DNA of 64,000 nucleotides from JANMDR01 sp031409495 (GTDB taxonomy: Bacteria > Pseudomonadota > Gammaproteobacteria > Burkholderiales > Usitatibacteraceae), in assembly GCA_031409495.1 (NCBI GenBank), contig JANNXI010000198.1, positions 1-64,000 on the forward strand. The letters run 5' to 3'. This document shows, piece after piece, positions 9,001-16,655 of this stretch. The notes beneath the pieces are model-generated. The model saw only the letters and a program-made list of their open reading frames with translations, was not told the DNA's origin and did not search any database. Positions within the stretch are counted from its first letter, which is position 1. Each line of letters opens with the position of its first letter. The position numbers and the translations under genes were made by a program.

Positions 9001-10448
9001 ACCTTTTGCGATTGCAATTTAACGCCAGCGGCGTAAACGGCGGTCTCGTCGGTGATATCCAATCCTTCAATTTGAATAACTAGCGACTCTGTACCATCAA
9101 AAAATGAACGTGGTTGGATATCAATAATCCGTGCAGAACGATTTACTGGCGGTGGAAACGCATCCTGACCCTCACTTCCGGTCGATTGTGATGATGAGTT
9201 TTCCAGCTGGATAGACCCTTTAGAATTAAGATTCGAAAGAACGAGCGCCCTTTCCGAAAAGGAAAGTGTTGCCAAATTTAAGACCGAGACGCTATCGTCG
9301 TCGGCGTTTGCAAGCATGACAATATTTGCCAACTCATTAACCGATATGGTTGCAGCTGGGTGTACGAGTGGCATCTCAAATTCGACTTTATTTAAATCAT
9401 TGAGGCTTACCGCAACCAGTCGCTCGTGAGTTGCCGAGAGAGCAAACAACGTGCTGTTACCAACTGCGATATCTGTGAATCGGCCATTTATGAGAAGCGG
9501 TAAGGTCTTCCCGTTCGTTATGTCAACTTCATGCACCGAATTGTCTGTGAGAAGAACGTAGGCGTTCGTAGACTTGGAATCAAGTACAATTTTTTGAATC
9601 GGCGCGACGAACGTTGCTGAGTAAAGTTGCTGGGCATTTGCGTAGTCAAAAACGCTGAGCACTCGACTCGAATTTGAATGCAGCAGGGCGCGCCCTAAAA
9701 TCTGGTCCAATGCCATAGTTGGAGCCGCTGGTGAATAAACTACGTCAGCACTAACAACGGACACCTTGTGCGCCAACATATCAACTATGCTTATTTCCGC
9801 ACTTTGAGCAACAACAGCCAGCCCCCGCTTATCGTCAATTGCTATCGCAACCGCCGCTTTTGATAACCGCAAGTTGCCTTTGCGATTTTTAGCTAAGTCA
9901 TGCCATTTTAGTGTGACAGAATTATCTAGAGGATTGTTAATGGTGTTCGCCACGAAGTTGGTTGAAACAACAGCGGCACTTTCCAGATTGTTGTTTACGG
10001 GATGCTTTAGGCTAAGTTGACCTAATTCAATTCGCATAATTTCCCGAGTTCGCTCTAAATTTACGGGCAATATTTGATTTGTTTGCTCGCTCAGCGTCTG
10101 ATTGACTGCATCGTCAACCACAGCAGGCGGCGCGCGCTTAGTTGGGTAACCAAACTTATCATTTCGATTTGGGACGTCGTTCGGTAAAACGTTTGCCCGA
10201 AAGACGTAGCCATTAGTTATGGCATTTGATGGGGGCGGGGAAATCTCGGCTTTGTGGGGATGATTTCCAGTCGGCACTAGGCGAGGTGATGCCGCCACAA
10301 CCTCCATGATGCGCAAATTTCCACTTGCTTCAGCAAGATTTAAGATAGGCGGCGCTAAAAACCAAATCGCCACTTCCAAAATACCGAGTATAAGTTTAGC
10401 CCTTCGAACATTTGCGATGAAGCAATAACTAAAAGAATCAAAAACCAC
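6033..10448 (-). CDS. fibronectin type III repeat surface protein, N-terminal half of a split giant protein
   Basis: This 1471-residue frame starts at GTG. The start is uncertain because no clear ribosome site precedes it. A hydrophobic stretch at about residues 19-40 ending in NLAEA looks like a signal peptide. Residues about 165-400 are beta-propeller-like, with repeated V-x-D and SVLNLAT or SVFDY strands. Residues about 440-525 resemble a TIG/IPT domain. From about 530 to 1420 there are ten fibronectin-III units, typically opening VPxAPTIGTAxAGNA. The first six are nearly identical and each carries two Cys. The frame ends inside an Ig-like domain at the TGA. The role is presumably a large secreted or surface-attached adhesin or scaffold. 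Export route and anchor are not visible. Confidence 0.75.
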   Translation of the reverse strand: MVFDSFSYCFIANVRRAKLILGILEVAIWFLAPPILNLAEASGNLRIMEVVAASPRLVPTGNHPHKAEISPPPSNAITNGYVFRANVLPNDVPNRNDKFGYPTKRAPPAVVDDAVNQTLSEQTNQILPVNLERTREIMRIELGQLSLKHPVNNNLESAAVVSTNFVANTINNPLDNSVTLKWHDLAKNRKGNLRLSKAAVAIAIDDKRGLAVVAQSAEISIVDMLAHKVSVVSADVVYSPAAPTMALDQILGRALLHSNSSRVLSVFDYANAQQLYSATFVAPIQKIVLDSKSTNAYVLLTDNSVHEVDITNGKTLPLLINGRFTDIAVGNSTLFALSATHERLVAVSLNDLNKVEFEMPLVHPAATISVNELANIVMLANADDDSVSVLNLATLSFSERALVLSNLNSKGSIQLENSSSQSTGSEGQDAFPPPVNRSARIIDIQPRSFFDGTESLVIQIEGLDITDETAVYAAGVKLQSQKVSATQVSATVPSPILAGDGAIVVEVFNHLAARAPFDELWLITNLAATVPGAPTIGTAIAGNARAIVSFTAPTNTGGSAITGYTATCGTKSATGSASTITVTALPNGAAVTCNVKATNAVGTGAASAASNSVIPAITVPSAPTIGTATAGNARAIVSFTAPTNTGGSAITGYTATCGTKSATGTASPITVTALPNGAAVTCNVKATNAAGTGAASAASNSITPATVPSAPVIGTATAGNASATVTFTAPTNTGGGVITGYAATCGAKSATSTSSPITVTTLTNGTAVTCNVKAINAIGTGAASAASNSVIPAITVPAAPTIGTAAAGNASATVTFTAPTNTGGSAITGYTATCGTQSANGVSSPITVSGLANGVAVTCNVKAINAVGTGAASATSNGVTPAAATTVPGAPTIGTAAAGNASVTVTFTAPTNTGGSAITGYTATCGTRSANGVSSPITVSGLTNGVAVTCNVKAINAVGTGAASAASNSITPAAVTTVPSAPTIGTAVAGNASATVTFTAPTNTGGSAITGYTATCGTQSANGVSSPITVSGLANGVAVTCNVKAINAVGAGAASAASNTVQPNADVPQAPTGVVARGLNSAIEVLFAAPPSTISPISGYEVRCGAFVTTTSGQFAIVSATNDQAVSCTVVARNSAGAGPASLPSIVVFPPGSSPNAPTIGVATAGPTADAVTVTFLPPNVPSSNYPSILGYVAMCGTESAVGTASPIVVRSLMAGSSPTCTVSAFNQVGTSAASSPSNSVAISGGVPAAPTQIILEASGNNILVRFVADAAALPISSFHVAKCGAISQAGRGSPILVTRIPNGTSYSCTVRSVNEFGSSLNSAASATLLMPYSVPAPPSAVTVEVSNGKLTVAFAPPEINSNLNTITTQYVATCGAASGQADSSPIVVVPTTYSVPITCSVRATVNGLNSPSVLATSQVTPLPPRQLIVGFMPISPQPFIPNQTFPLTSVGGASGNPVMYTSNSPSICSV
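7225..8870 (-). repeat. tandem fibronectin-III-encoding DNA repeats, ~264-273 bp unit
   Basis: Six consecutive FN3 units are highly similar at the nucleotide level, with a period of 264-273 bp. Adjacent units share long exact blocks, for example around 8480-8560 versus 8745-8825, and 7420-7500 versus 7690-7770. Such near-identity implies recent duplication or gene conversion and marks a place where unit number may vary between strains or be mis-assembled. Confidence 0.85.
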
Positions 10449-11041
10449 TGCATTCAGGTAAAAAATTTCATAACTTGCGCCATCCAGATTGATGATTGTT
10501 TTATTTTTGATTAAATTTACTTAATTACGATATTAAAAGCGCTTAGTGACGTACATAATTTTACCAAATTACCCTTAAATCCGCACAAAATTAAATTTAT
10601 AGTTTAAATAATTAGAAATTGATACAATATTTCCACAAAACGCATCACAATAAAACTAAGTTTTTACTAAAAAACTACACTTTGTGTATTGCCAATAACA
10701 ATTCCGTTAGGCTCACTACGAACTTAACTTTCTAATGATGCCGGAGTTGCTTAAACGGGCAGCCATGATGGCGCCTTTTCTCGTCATCTGGCTTCAGCGT
10801 CTACATCGTAATTACCGATGTCGCGCTGTAGAATATCCATCAATAAACCCACGAGTTCGCGATACACGTCCGTCATCTTTTCCTTTGGATACTCCACCCG
10901 ATTGGGTTGGAGGCTACGATTTTTTACCCCATCACCAAAACATACGGTGTCTGCAAAAAGCAGCAACAACGCTTGCAATAACTATGCAAACGCGCGCAAA
11001 CATATGGAAATTTCACCACCCACATTGCTGCTATTACCTAA
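10449..11041. other. non-coding, AT-rich stretch upstream of the giant surface protein
   Basis: I find no convincing gene here. The part next to the giant protein (10450-10735) is strongly AT-rich and should hold its promoter, but no clear -35/-10 pair stands out. The rest (10735-11041) has open frames on both strands with no recognisable similarity. A 30-residue acidic segment on the minus strand starting at MTDVYRELVG, within 10784-10978, has protein-like composition but cannot be called. Confidence 0.5.
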
Positions 11042-11188
11042 TGCGTACCAAAACTAAGTGACGCCGTATTGGATAGCAGCCTAAGCGATGAACGCGTGAA
11101 CCAACTGGAAGCCGATGTAGCGCAGCTTAAGTGCAAAATCGCATGGCTTTCCGAAAAACTGCTGAGCTTTAAAAAGCAGTTTGAATAA
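11042..11188 (+). pseudogene. possible 3' remnant of a YceH/DUF480-type gene
   Basis: An open stretch of 48 codons with no ATG start encodes a coiled coil (SDERVNQLEADVAQLKCK, ending FKKQFE). This resembles the C-terminal heptad segment of YceH/DUF480 proteins. The frame is closed upstream by a stop at 11039-11041, and no other part of YceH is visible in the 300 bp before it. It would therefore be the tail of a decayed gene. The similarity is judged by eye over about 35 residues of low-complexity coiled coil, so the identity is weak. Confidence 0.3.
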
Positions 11189-11211
11189 GCAAATGATAAA
11201 TGGCGAAGTGC

Positions 11212-12513
11212 TTACGGCAATAGCTTGCGCACAGGTTCGACCACCGCGGTGGGACGCGCATGCGCTGCGGGTGCGTGTTGCGCAAGGGCGATGCCTGCTT
11301 CCTTAAACTGTTGCCACGTAGCACATAAAATGTCAGATCGTAAGGCCGCCTGTCCGTTTTCGGGATCGCTAATCCACACGGCAAGCTCCAGCTCTGCACC
11401 TGCATCCGTTATTTGCCGCACCAAGGCTAGGGGAGCAGGTTCAGCCAGTACGCGCGCTTGCGCTTTACCTACTTGATTGAAGATGGCCAGCGCTTCTAGC
11501 AGCGGCGCATTATGTTGCACCACCAATGTACATTTAACGCTAATAGATTTATCAGCGTAAGAGTGGTTAGTGAGGGTATTGGTGACGATAAAATCATTAG
11601 GAATAATCGATTCAGTACCGTCTAAACTTTTAATCACCGTGTAGCGCGCCTTGATGTCGGTGACCACGCCATAGCGATTATCGATCGTCACTAAATCACC
11701 CGGGCGAATGGAATGATCGAGCAAGAGTACGAAACCACTGACATAATTGCTGGTAATTTTTTGCAGGCCTAAACCTAAGCCCACGCCCACGGCACCACCA
11801 AACACCGACAGCACCGTAATATCAATGCCTACTATCGGCAGGGCGACCAGAATTGCTACTAGCACGGCAATGGCGCGCAGCAACTTGGTGGCAAACACCC
11901 GCATGGTTAAATCAACCGATTGCAAGGTCATGATGCGGCGCTCTAACACGCCGGTTAAAAATAGCGCCACAAATATCGCGATGGCAACGGATAAAATAGC
12001 GGCAATGACCATCCACAGCGTAATTTTTTGTTTGCCTACGGTGACGCTGACCGCCTCTAAGCCAGCTACAAGCTCAGGCAACAGCCCCGTAAAGTACAGC
12101 ACAACAATTGACCAAGCGCTATAAACAATAACCCGCTCAAAGGCCTTAAGCGTGGCGCTGGGCGCTATGGTATGGCGCAGCATATACACCGCAAAGCGGA
12201 TGAGCATGAAAGAGCCGATGATGGGCAAGGCTACTTTCAACATTGGCACGGCTTGAAACTTGGCGAGCGCCCATGAACTTAGCCACACTAGCGCTAGCAT
12301 GATAGTGGGTGCCGCCAAACGCACCACACCACCAGCACTTACCTTTGCGGTGCCCGGGGCTAACCCTTCAGGCATACGTGAGCGTATGACTCTCGCACCA
12401 AGCCACGCGCAAGCCAAACAAAGCAACAGCACCAAAGCTTGTAATGCCCCTTGGCGTGTGAGTATGCTTTGCGCGAAGGCTTGGAGTTCAGCTAAAAATG
12501 CGTCCATCACCAA
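11212..12513 (-). CDS. MscS-family mechanosensitive channel
   Basis: This 433-residue inner-membrane protein probably opens a pore on hypo-osmotic shock. Several hydrophobic helices fill residues 1-230. The pore-lining helix and beta domain of MscS follow: a Gly/Ala-rich pore helix (GGAVGVGLGLGLQKI), then NYVSGFVLLLDHSIRPGDLVTI, and the conserved SLDGTESIIPNDFIV stretch before the C-terminal alpha/beta domain. Its length exceeds that of E. coli MscS (286 residues) because of extra N-terminal helices, as in YbdG- or YnaI-type members. The stop codon lies about 25 bp beyond the end of the putative YceH remnant on the other strand. Its start is only 4 bp from the end of rsmB, so the two are probably co-transcribed. 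Confidence 0.9.
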   Translation of the reverse strand: MVMDAFLAELQAFAQSILTRQGALQALVLLLCLACAWLGARVIRSRMPEGLAPGTAKVSAGGVVRLAAPTIMLALVWLSSWALAKFQAVPMLKVALPIIGSFMLIRFAVYMLRHTIAPSATLKAFERVIVYSAWSIVVLYFTGLLPELVAGLEAVSVTVGKQKITLWMVIAAILSVAIAIFVALFLTGVLERRIMTLQSVDLTMRVFATKLLRAIAVLVAILVALPIVGIDITVLSVFGGAVGVGLGLGLQKITSNYVSGFVLLLDHSIRPGDLVTIDNRYGVVTDIKARYTVIKSLDGTESIIPNDFIVTNTLTNHSYADKSISVKCTLVVQHNAPLLEALAIFNQVGKAQARVLAEPAPLALVRQITDAGAELELAVWISDPENGQAALRSDILCATWQQFKEAGIALAQHAPAAHARPTAVVEPVRKLLP

Positions 12514-12517
12514 CTAC

Positions 12518-13861
12518 TCACGCCGTCGGCGTGCCCGTGTCTGCTCGCGCTTGGGCGTCATCAGCAACTGGCTTAGTTTTTTCGGGCTTTGGTTCGGCAG
12601 CACCACGCACCATTACCGCCGCAAAAAAGCCGTCAACATGATGAGTATGCGGATAGAGCCGCATAAAATCACCCTCCTGTGGAGGCTCCACTTTCAAGCG
12701 CGCACTATCGAGTACTTGGTGCACAGGCACAACGCTGAAATGTGGGTTGGCTTTTAAGAAAGCGCTAATAATATCTTCATTTTCTTCACGCAAAAAACTA
12801 CAGGTAGCGTACACCAAACGGCCGCCCGGCTTAACCAAACGCCCTGCACTCGCCAAGATAGCGGCTTGCTTTACGTTCAGTTCGGCCAAGCCTTTTTCGC
12901 TCTGCCGCCACTTCAAATCGGGGTTACGCCGCAATGTGCCCAAGCCCGTACATGGGGCATCTACAAGCACACGATCCAATTTACCAGCAAGGCGTTTTAC
13001 GCGGGTATCGTTTTCACTTTCAATACGCTGCGCCATCACATTGGACAAACCAGAGCGTTTCAAACGTGGCGATAAATTGGCCAAGCGCTTTTCCGAAACG
13101 TCAAATGCGTACAAGCGTCCGGTTGACGCCATTTGCGCGCCCAACAATAAAGTTTTGCCACCAGCACCAGCACAAAAATCAGCCACCATCTCGCCACGCT
13201 TGGCTTCCATCAGCAAGCCCAATACTTGGCTGCCTTCGTCTTGAATTTCAATGCTGCCGTTTAAAAACAACGCGTGTTTATTCAGTGCAGGCTTGCCTTT
13301 TAAGCGCACGCCCATGGGTGAAATTGCGGTAGGTAGTGCGTCAATACCTTCTTGGGCAAATGCCTGAAGAATGGCTTCGCGCTTGGCCTTCACGGTGTTT
13401 ACGCGGAGATCAAGGGGGGCTGCATGTTGTAGCGATTGCGCTAATCGCATAATTTCTTCTTCGCTCATCCACGGGCTCAAGCGCGCCAAAACCCAATCGG
13501 GCAATTCCGTGCGCACCGCAAATGGCAAGGTCGACAAATCGAGTGCCTTCAACTTTTCAAGCAGCGGATGATCGGCTTGGCTGGCAAGTTTAAGTACATC
13601 GCGCAAGCCCATACTAGAGAAGCGGGCGAGCGCGCCTAAGGCCAGCAGGCGCGGATGGCCGCCGACGATAACGCTTTCGAGCACGCGTCGATGGCGCAAT
13701 ACGCTGTAAATGGTTTCAGCCACCACGGCGCGATCACGCACGCCTAGTTTTGGATGCTGACGGAAGTAAAATTTGAGGCTTACGTCTGCCGGTGAAACCA
13801 GCGGCAAAACCACGGTAAGCGCATCAACGATGGAGGAAAACTGGGAAGGAGTAATTTGCAT
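12518..13861 (-). CDS. rsmB: RsmB/NOP-family rRNA cytosine-5 methyltransferase
   Basis: This 447-residue S-adenosylmethionine-dependent m5C methyltransferase probably modifies 16S rRNA. An N-terminal NusB-like helical domain occupies about residues 1-130. The Rossmann domain follows, with the SAM-binding loop VADFCAGAGGKTLLL, the motif IV catalytic-site stretch DAPCTGLGTLRRNPD and the motif VI nucleophile stretch YATCSFL. Both Cys residues of the family mechanism are therefore present. It ends in a charged, probably disordered tail of about 30 residues. The gene is followed by the MscS-type channel and sits 28 bp from the DUF3108 gene, on the same strand. Confidence 0.92.
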   Translation of the reverse strand: MQITPSQFSSIVDALTVVLPLVSPADVSLKFYFRQHPKLGVRDRAVVAETIYSVLRHRRVLESVIVGGHPRLLALGALARFSSMGLRDVLKLASQADHPLLEKLKALDLSTLPFAVRTELPDWVLARLSPWMSEEEIMRLAQSLQHAAPLDLRVNTVKAKREAILQAFAQEGIDALPTAISPMGVRLKGKPALNKHALFLNGSIEIQDEGSQVLGLLMEAKRGEMVADFCAGAGGKTLLLGAQMASTGRLYAFDVSEKRLANLSPRLKRSGLSNVMAQRIESENDTRVKRLAGKLDRVLVDAPCTGLGTLRRNPDLKWRQSEKGLAELNVKQAAILASAGRLVKPGGRLVYATCSFLREENEDIISAFLKANPHFSVVPVHQVLDSARLKVEPPQEGDFMRLYPHTHHVDGFFAAVMVRGAAEPKPEKTKPVADDAQARADTGTPTA

Positions 13862-13889
13862 ACGCCATTATCGCCGATTTTCGAGATTT

Positions 13890-15089
13890 TCATGGCTTAA
13901 ATGGCGTGACCTTCACCGATTGTGCGGTCTGCTCCAGCGCAAATCGTCCGGCGTAAAATTTTACCCTCACGGGAATATGGTTGTAGGCCGTGGCTAGCCA
14001 GACTTCATAAACATCAGTAGGGTCAGCCGCTTCGCTTCGCAAGTGGATGGTTTCTATCTTGCCGAAGGGCAAAGTAAGCATTTCTCGCGCCACAAACTTA
14101 AACTGATAGCGATATATTTTGCGGGCGTTGGTAGCGATGACATCCAATTGCGATCCATCTGAATTAGCGTTTGGCGCGATGTTGGGCGCGTCAAAACCCA
14201 TTTGGAACAAAAAGCTCTGCATATCCTGCACCGAATGCGGCAAATTTTCGATCACCATACCTCTGCGCCGATTAAAGATGATCTTGTTCGATGCGTGATC
14301 AAACGTGGCGGTTTCGGCAGCGCCGCTGCCGCGCTGAATGCTAAAAAACTCGGGCAACAAGCCTTGTTCCGAAATGCTACCTCGGCTAGTTTGCTGCATT
14401 CTGCCCTCAAACACGGTAGCAAAAAAGCCGGTTGCTTCAATGCTGCTTTCAATTTCATATTTATTGCTTTTATCTCGGCTAAATTGATAGCGCGCAATCG
14501 CATCCACCACAGATGAGGTGACTTTATAGCGGATATCGATGGTGCCGGGTGTGGCATCTAAGCGCGGAGTTGCGTTGGATTCACCCTCCGCCACTGTTGC
14601 CGCCGGTTCTACTTTTTTGACTGGCGACGCGGCAGCCTTATCAGGCTCAAGGAATGGCGGTTCAGGCGGCGCAATCGCTAACACTTCTGGCAGTGCGCCT
14701 AAAGTTGGCATGGATTGCAAGCCGACATCATTGGCATCATCTTGATTTTCGGTGGATACGGCTGGCCTCACCAAGGGCTTGGCTGGAGCGGTTGGCTTGC
14801 TTGCCGCTGGCAGCCTCAGCATTGGCGGCACAGTTGGGGGAAGTGCGGGGGCTGGTAGCGTTGGCGTAATTGGCGTGGCCCGCGGCGCTAAAGTTGCGAT
14901 TAACACAGCGCCATCGGGTGATTTTGGGCCATCGTCGACGCCAATAATGCACCAACCCATCGACGATAACAACACCCCAAAATGGATTAGCAAAGATGCG
15001 AATAGCGCTAACGCAAGCAGCCGTCGTCCGGTGAATTTTCCCGTTAAAAACGGCCTGAAGACGCTTATATTACGGGCATCTTCAGGCAT
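13890..15089 (-). CDS. DUF3108 envelope protein with TonB-like N-terminus
   Basis: This 399-residue protein has one N-terminal membrane helix (about residues 25-50). A Pro/Ala-rich spacer with many PxP and KP turns follows (about 75-130) and recalls the periplasm-spanning linkers of TonB-type proteins. A C-terminal DUF3108 domain (about 185-399) shares the pattern of its neighbour (…VWLA…HIPVRVKF). The biochemical role is not known. The start is odd: the ATG and the first dozen codons (MPEDARNISVF) are made of one copy of the 35-bp palindrome at 15053-15087. No alternative ATG or GTG in this frame fits before the membrane helix. The 25-bp gap to the upstream DUF3108 gene suggests an operon of two related genes. 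Confidence 0.8.
   Translation of the reverse strand: MPEDARNISVFRPFLTGKFTGRRLLALALFASLLIHFGVLLSSMGWCIIGVDDGPKSPDGAVLIATLAPRATPITPTLPAPALPPTVPPMLRLPAASKPTAPAKPLVRPAVSTENQDDANDVGLQSMPTLGALPEVLAIAPPEPPFLEPDKAAASPVKKVEPAATVAEGESNATPRLDATPGTIDIRYKVTSSVVDAIARYQFSRDKSNKYEIESSIEATGFFATVFEGRMQQTSRGSISEQGLLPEFFSIQRGSGAAETATFDHASNKIIFNRRRGMVIENLPHSVQDMQSFLFQMGFDAPNIAPNANSDGSQLDVIATNARKIYRYQFKFVAREMLTLPFGKIETIHLRSEAADPTDVYEVWLATAYNHIPVRVKFYAGRFALEQTAQSVKVTPFKP
15053..15087. repeat. 35-bp palindrome, copy 1 (supplies a start codon)
   Basis: The arms GCCTGAAGACGC and GCATCTTCAGGC flank an A/T-rich centre. It lies just 3' of the 15115-15873 gene, where it could act as a terminator. It overlaps the ATG of the next gene, whose first residues it encodes. 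Confidence 0.85.
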
Positions 15090-15114
15090 AAATTAAACTG
15101 GAAAGAAACGTCAT

Positions 15115-15873
15115 TTACCGGAACTCGGCGCGTGTTAACACTTGTTCTAACGTGGTGCCTTTTTTATCGGTAAACACGATACGCACGGGCATGTAGTGGC
15201 TATCTTTGGCAAGCCATAATTCAGCTTGGCTCTCGCCGGGTGCGGCCTCACGTTTGTAGTGCACGGTGGCGTATTTGGTGGCATTAACGGTGAGTGTTTC
15301 TTCACCTAGCTTGGCGTAGACAAATTGATCTGCGCGTTTACCTTGGCTCATCCAAGTTTTAACGCGATCGGCGGTGGGTACGTTGAACATAAACTGATAG
15401 AGCGACGATAGACGATCTTGCGTGCCAAGCGGCAAATCGAAGGTTTCAGCACGACCTTCAAATTCAGCAAAAATTTGCTTCTTCGCAAAATCAAACTTGG
15501 CGCGCACGGCTTTGGATTCATCACTTTTACGTGAGAAATCATAAGAATGTGGTTGCAAGCCCGCAGCATTAATCGTGCCCTCGGACACCAAGCGCATATT
15601 ATCTTTATAAAACCACTTGAGCGCGCCAGACGGGGCGCTAACCGACGTAATTTTATAATTGTCACCCGTGCGCACGAACTGTTCCTCTACGGTGCCCAGC
15701 GTGATACCCGCTTTGACGATCTTAAAGCTAAGGCTGGCTCGTTGGAGAGTTGCGGCAGTTAACGGTGTGACGCTAGCCACGGCGCTTTCAAGCGCAACAG
15801 CCGTACCGGCGCACGCTAGCGCTAAGCCTAAAGTAGCCGATTTCAACACACTCAAAATACGGGTATTGCGCAT
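15115..15873 (-). CDS. DUF3108 periplasmic protein
   Basis: This 252-residue protein has a cleavable signal peptide (about residues 1-28, ending AVALES). The rest is a DUF3108 domain of alternating beta strands: TLGTVEEQFVRTGDNYKI, then the QDRLSSLYQFMFN block, and ELWLAKDSHYMPVRIVFTD near the C-terminus. Proteins of this family are exported and uncharacterised. It is followed by a second DUF3108 protein that adds a membrane anchor and linker, so the pair probably arose by duplication. It lies 3 bp from the end of purN and shares its strand. Confidence 0.85.
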   Translation of the reverse strand: MRNTRILSVLKSATLGLALACAGTAVALESAVASVTPLTAATLQRASLSFKIVKAGITLGTVEEQFVRTGDNYKITSVSAPSGALKWFYKDNMRLVSEGTINAAGLQPHSYDFSRKSDESKAVRAKFDFAKKQIFAEFEGRAETFDLPLGTQDRLSSLYQFMFNVPTADRVKTWMSQGKRADQFVYAKLGEETLTVNATKYATVHYKREAAPGESQAELWLAKDSHYMPVRIVFTDKKGTTLEQVLTRAEFR

Positions 15874-15876
15874 GGG

Positions 15877-16524
15877 TTATTCCTCAGGTTGAACCAAACA
15901 TGCGCTATAAACGCGGGCGGCTCCCTCAAGGACGACATGATTTTGTGAATTTATATGATCCAAAGGCATTTTGCCCGCGCACAACCACCGTAACACTTGC
16001 GGGTAAAGCGTGTGCTCTTGGGCGAGCACGCGCGCGCCTAAGCTTGCGGCATCGTCTGTACTAAAAACAGGCACAGCGGCCTGCGCCAGTATTGGCCCGT
16101 GATCGAGTGCGGCAGTAACAATATGCACAGTGCACCCATGAATTTTCACACCAGCGGCCAACGCTTGCTCGTGCGTGGCCAAGCCGGGAAAGCTAGGCAA
16201 TAATGACGGGTGAATGTTTATAATTTTGCCCGCAAACGCATCCACAAAACCAGCAGATAATACCCGCATAAAACCTGCCAATACAATGAAATCAGCTGCA
16301 AACGCCCGTATTTTCTGGGCTAAGGCTTCATCAAACGTTGCACGATTGGCAAATGCTTTGTGGTTTAGCACCGCCGTGGGCACACCTTTGGCCGCTGCAA
16401 TGGCCAAGCCACCAGCATCGGGGCGATTGCTAATAACAGCCACAATTTCGCAGTCCAAGTTGGCATCCAATATAGATTGCATATTGGAGCCGCGACCAGA
16501 AATTAGGATGATGACTTTTTTCAT
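15877..16524 (-). CDS. purN: phosphoribosylglycinamide formyltransferase
   Basis: PurN transfers the formyl group of 10-formyltetrahydrofolate to GAR in the third step of purine synthesis. The N-terminal LISGRGSNMQ is the phosphate-binding loop. The catalytic region is present as INIHPSLLPSFPG (Asn-x-His) with HIVTAALDHGPILAQ carrying the catalytic Asp. I chose the ATG at 16524, giving MKKVIILISGRGSN, because it matches the family N-terminus. An in-frame GTG at 16554 would add ten residues. It is separated from purM by 131 bp holding a REP-like palindrome. Confidence 0.95.
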   Translation of the reverse strand: MKKVIILISGRGSNMQSILDANLDCEIVAVISNRPDAGGLAIAAAKGVPTAVLNHKAFANRATFDEALAQKIRAFAADFIVLAGFMRVLSAGFVDAFAGKIINIHPSLLPSFPGLATHEQALAAGVKIHGCTVHIVTAALDHGPILAQAAVPVFSTDDAASLGARVLAQEHTLYPQVLRWLCAGKMPLDHINSQNHVVLEGAARVYSACLVQPEE

Positions 16525-16577
16525 AATTGTGTTGGTAAATTCATGGTCCCGCACGGCAAATATGCATCCGACATATT

Positions 16578-16603
16578 GTCATCCCCGCGATGGCGGGAAT
16601 GAC
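16578..16603. repeat. REP-like palindrome between purM and purN
   Basis: The inverted repeat GTCATCCCCGC / GCGGGAATGAC with a 4-base loop is of the GTCATTCCCGC type that is scattered in many proteobacterial genomes. It may form an mRNA hairpin between the two pur genes. Confidence 0.8.
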
Positions 16604-16655
16604 GACACGCCGAGATTTGCCAATATAGTCAACTTCACCTTAGTCGTGGGGCAGA

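Noticed and set aside
10735..11061. 108-codon plus-strand frame in the intergenic region
   Set aside because: Composition is unlike the neighbouring proteins (His, Arg, Tyr, Pro-rich), there is no recognisable domain and no ribosome site.
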